Source of the DNA: an uncultured Pedobacter sp.
Lineage (GTDB): Bacteria; Bacteroidota; Bacteroidia; Sphingobacteriales; Sphingobacteriaceae
Assembly (NCBI RefSeq): GCF_946479715.1
Contig: NZ_CAMLHF010000111.1
Span: 1 to 17,585, forward strand
Length of the DNA: 17,585 nucleotides
Direction: 5' to 3'
The notes beneath the pieces are model-generated. The model made no database searches. It saw nothing but the letters and a program-made list of their open reading frames with translations, and was not told the origin of the DNA. Positions 16,468 to 17,585 of the stretch are shown here, one piece after another; positions within the stretch are counted from its first letter, which is position 1, and the number at the start of each line of letters is the position of its first letter. Both the position numbers and the translations under genes were made by a program.

Positions 16468-16824
16468 CTAATTGTCTTCTTTTAAACGAACATATGTTAC
16501 TTTAACTTTTCTTACCCGGCCCAAAGTAATGCCACTTAGCAGAACATGCCCCAGGGTAACTCTGTATTCAAGGGCATAAAAACCGGTTGGACCACAATCC
16601 CTTCTCAGCTCAAAAGAGCCCTGACTGAGCTTAAGGTTAATTGTGGTGTCGATTGTATTTACTTTCTGGTTTTTGTAGAAGTCCTGTGAATCGTTGCTAT
16701 AGTCAGGTTCAGGTACACCGGCCCTGCTAACCAGGCGTACTGAATAACAAGAGCTTAAGGATATTGCGACTGTACTGATAAGCAATAGCGACCTTAAATG
16801 GTAGGGACGACTTGTGGTTTTCAT
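16468..16824 (-). CDS. Small lipoprotein, possibly Bor-like
   Basis: 118 residues. A basic N-terminus and hydrophobic stretch end in LSSC, with Cys26 the likely lipid site. The mature part is beta-rich with one further Cys (RRDCGPTG) and a hydrophobic hairpin near the end (HVLLSGITLGRVRKVKVTYV). The order Cys-Gly, then a LLSGITLG turn, then a V-x-V-x-Y strand is reminiscent of the Bor/Iss family of small surface lipoproteins, but the likeness is weak and the family call is tentative. The stop lies 2 bp before the FAD oxidase start, so the two are translated from one mRNA. Its function, and whether it works with the oxidase, are unknown. The upstream 173-bp gap holds three inverted repeats that may belong to its control region. 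Confidence 0.72.
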   Translation of the reverse strand: MKTTSRPYHLRSLLLISTVAISLSSCYSVRLVSRAGVPEPDYSNDSQDFYKNQKVNTIDTTINLKLSQGSFELRRDCGPTGFYALEYRVTLGHVLLSGITLGRVRKVKVTYVRLKEDN

Positions 16825-16872
16825 GGCGTTAATTGCTATATCAGTATCTTAGGTTGATTTTTTTATACTAAG

Positions 16873-16979
16873 CATTTGAATAGACAAATAAGGGGTACAG
16901 TCAAATGTTCGAATATGAGGTTAACTTATTGAAGTTAAATATTTAAGAAACTTGTCACAATAGTTATTTATAGCTATTG
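16873..16979. repeat. Intergenic region with three short inverted repeats
   Basis: CATTTGA (16873-16879) pairs with TCAAATG (16901-16907). TTAACTT (16921-16927) pairs with AAGTTAA (16932-16938) around ATTG. CAATAG (16958-16963) pairs with CTATTG (16974-16979). They lie upstream of the lipoprotein-oxidase genes and downstream of the two-helix membrane protein gene, so they may be operators, a weak terminator, or AT-rich chance matches. Confidence 0.35.
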
Positions 16980-16997
16980 CTACAGTGTAAACAATCA

Positions 16998-17294
16998 CTA
17001 TCGAAATCTGATATGCTTTTTAACCCTACCTACACTATTCCCTTTGTACAAAAGGTATATGGACAACGGCAGCAGCAACATAACCAGCAGGCACACCAAC
17101 GAGGGTAAAACTATAATTTTTACAGCAGCGATAACTTTATCCAGATCTGCATTAGCTTTCAACATAACAACAGCATAAATGCAGATCAGAAATAAAAGCA
17201 ATGAGATTAGATAGTATCTTGTTTTAAGCATAGGTTTTAAGATTTTTCTGTTAGGCAATGTTTGTATCACAGTATGCAAAACCAGCAATGCCAT
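16998..17294 (-). CDS. Small two-helix membrane protein, unrecognised
   Basis: 98 residues if started at the ATG at 17294, or 77 if started at the ATG at 17231 (MLKTRYYLISLLL). The shorter form has the cleaner topology: a first helix at about residues 27-46 of the long form, a short polar link (KANADLDKVIAAVK), a second helix at about 60-83 and a basic tail (KGNSVGRVKKHIRFR). The tail would lie in the cytoplasm by the positive-inside rule, which puts both ends inside. I do not recognise a family. It is separated by 173 bp from the lipoprotein gene, so it is probably its own unit. The gene is likely real because of its consistent membrane pattern, but the start is unsure. Confidence 0.55.
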   Translation of the reverse strand: MALLVLHTVIQTLPNRKILKPMLKTRYYLISLLLFLICIYAVVMLKANADLDKVIAAVKIIVLPSLVCLLVMLLLPLSIYLLYKGNSVGRVKKHIRFR

Positions 17295-17303
17295 ATTTTA
17301 TTA

Positions 17304-17388
17304 TAATTTCAGTCTGTTAGTATTTGTACGAGTTGAGAATGCAAAACGCTACAGACAATAATGCTATTAAAATAAAGTACTGAAATTA
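17304..17388. repeat. 10-bp inverted repeat framing a 65-bp spacer
   Basis: TAATTTCAGT (17304-17313) is the reverse complement of ACTGAAATTA (17379-17388). A second pair, GTCTGT (17312-17317) and ACAGAC (17351-17356), lies inside and would compete for two bases of the outer stem. The pair fills the gap between the membrane protein and the small CxxC reading frame, so it could form a structured leader or terminator on the minus strand. Confidence 0.35.
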
Positions 17389-17403
17389 CTTCTGGTATAA
17401 GCC

Positions 17404-17568
17404 TTAATCATGATAGGGTTGGTTAGTTTCTTTGATCTTTTCATTTTTATAAGGATGAATTTTTGGGCAAAGTGTGGCTATTAGGATGATTTGATTCGCA
17501 TTTAAATAGGTGCTGGCAGTAACCTCGTCTTCGACTGGATTAGGACAGAGGGCGCACTGCTTCGACAT
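17404..17568 (-). CDS. Possible small CxxC protein at the right edge
   Basis: A minus-strand frame from the ATG at 17566-17568 to the TAA at 17404-17406 gives 54 residues, beginning MSKQCALCPNPVEDEVTAST. It has a CxxC pair at residues 5-8, a third Cys at about 34 (TLCPKIHPYKN) and a polar tail ending in NQPYHD. GAAGAA lies just before the ATG and could serve as a ribosome-binding site. The same frame stays open to base 17585, so it could also be the end of a longer protein that starts outside the window. No family recognised. A small zinc-ribbon-like or redox protein would fit the Cys, but this is a guess. Confidence 0.35.
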   Translation of the reverse strand: MSKQCALCPNPVEDEVTASTYLNANQIILIATLCPKIHPYKNEKIKETNQPYHD

Positions 17569-17585
17569 TTCTTCGGAAAACAGGT

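Noticed and set aside
1..17585. CRISPR array, tRNA, rRNA, transposase, phage or defence genes
   Set aside because: No direct-repeat array, RNA gene signature or mobile-element protein was recognised on either strand.

Overview
The window looks like chromosomal DNA of a Bacteroidota bacterium, most likely the Sphingobacteriaceae (Pedobacter-like). The reasons are a SusC/SusD outer-membrane pair, a type IX secretion type-B C-terminal domain (gliding-motility-associated CHU_C type), A-rich leaders with little Shine-Dalgarno signal, sequences matching the Bacteroidota promoter form TTG/TAnnTTTG, and an AT-rich composition. The genus is an inference. No tRNA, rRNA, CRISPR array, transposase or phage gene was seen.

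Layout. (1) 1-2499, plus strand: the 3' part of a large secreted surface protein with about six Ig-like repeats and a type-B sorting domain; the reading frame is open at the left edge. (2) 2563-2826, plus: a small three-helix membrane protein, overlapping tail to tail with a TetR-family regulator (2794-3420, minus). (3) 3610-10842, plus: SusC, SusD, a Tat-exported calcineurin-like phosphoesterase and a Sec-exported type I phosphodiesterase/nucleotide-pyrophosphatase-like enzyme, closely spaced like one operon. It is followed by a perfect 17-bp hairpin, an NTF2-like (DUF4440/SnoaL-type) gene (10893-11261) and an ldhA-type D-lactate dehydrogenase (11321-12304). (4) 12310-14800, minus: a NamZ-like lipoprotein, a small charged protein and fmt, in that order of transcription. 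(5) 14900-16824, minus: a small lipoprotein followed 2 bp later by an FAD-linked aldonolactone-oxidase-family enzyme. (6) 16998 to the right end, minus: a two-helix membrane protein and a possible small CxxC protein at the edge.

How the genes may work together. The central locus reads as an import system for a phosphorylated substrate. SusD captures it on the surface, SusC moves it through the outer membrane by TonB, and two periplasmic phosphoesterases cleave it. No glycoside hydrolase or lyase is present, so this is not an ordinary polysaccharide locus. The SusC lacks the N-terminal STN domain used in anti-sigma signalling, and the nearest regulator is a divergent TetR-family protein with an 18-bp palindrome in the shared intergenic region. 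That arrangement suggests direct ligand-controlled repression, but it is an inference. Nothing in the window is clearly a wholly new system. The best leads are this TetR-SusCD-phosphoesterase locus, the hairpin abutting the NTF2-like start codon, and the FAD oxidase with Trp where relatives carry the FAD-linking His.
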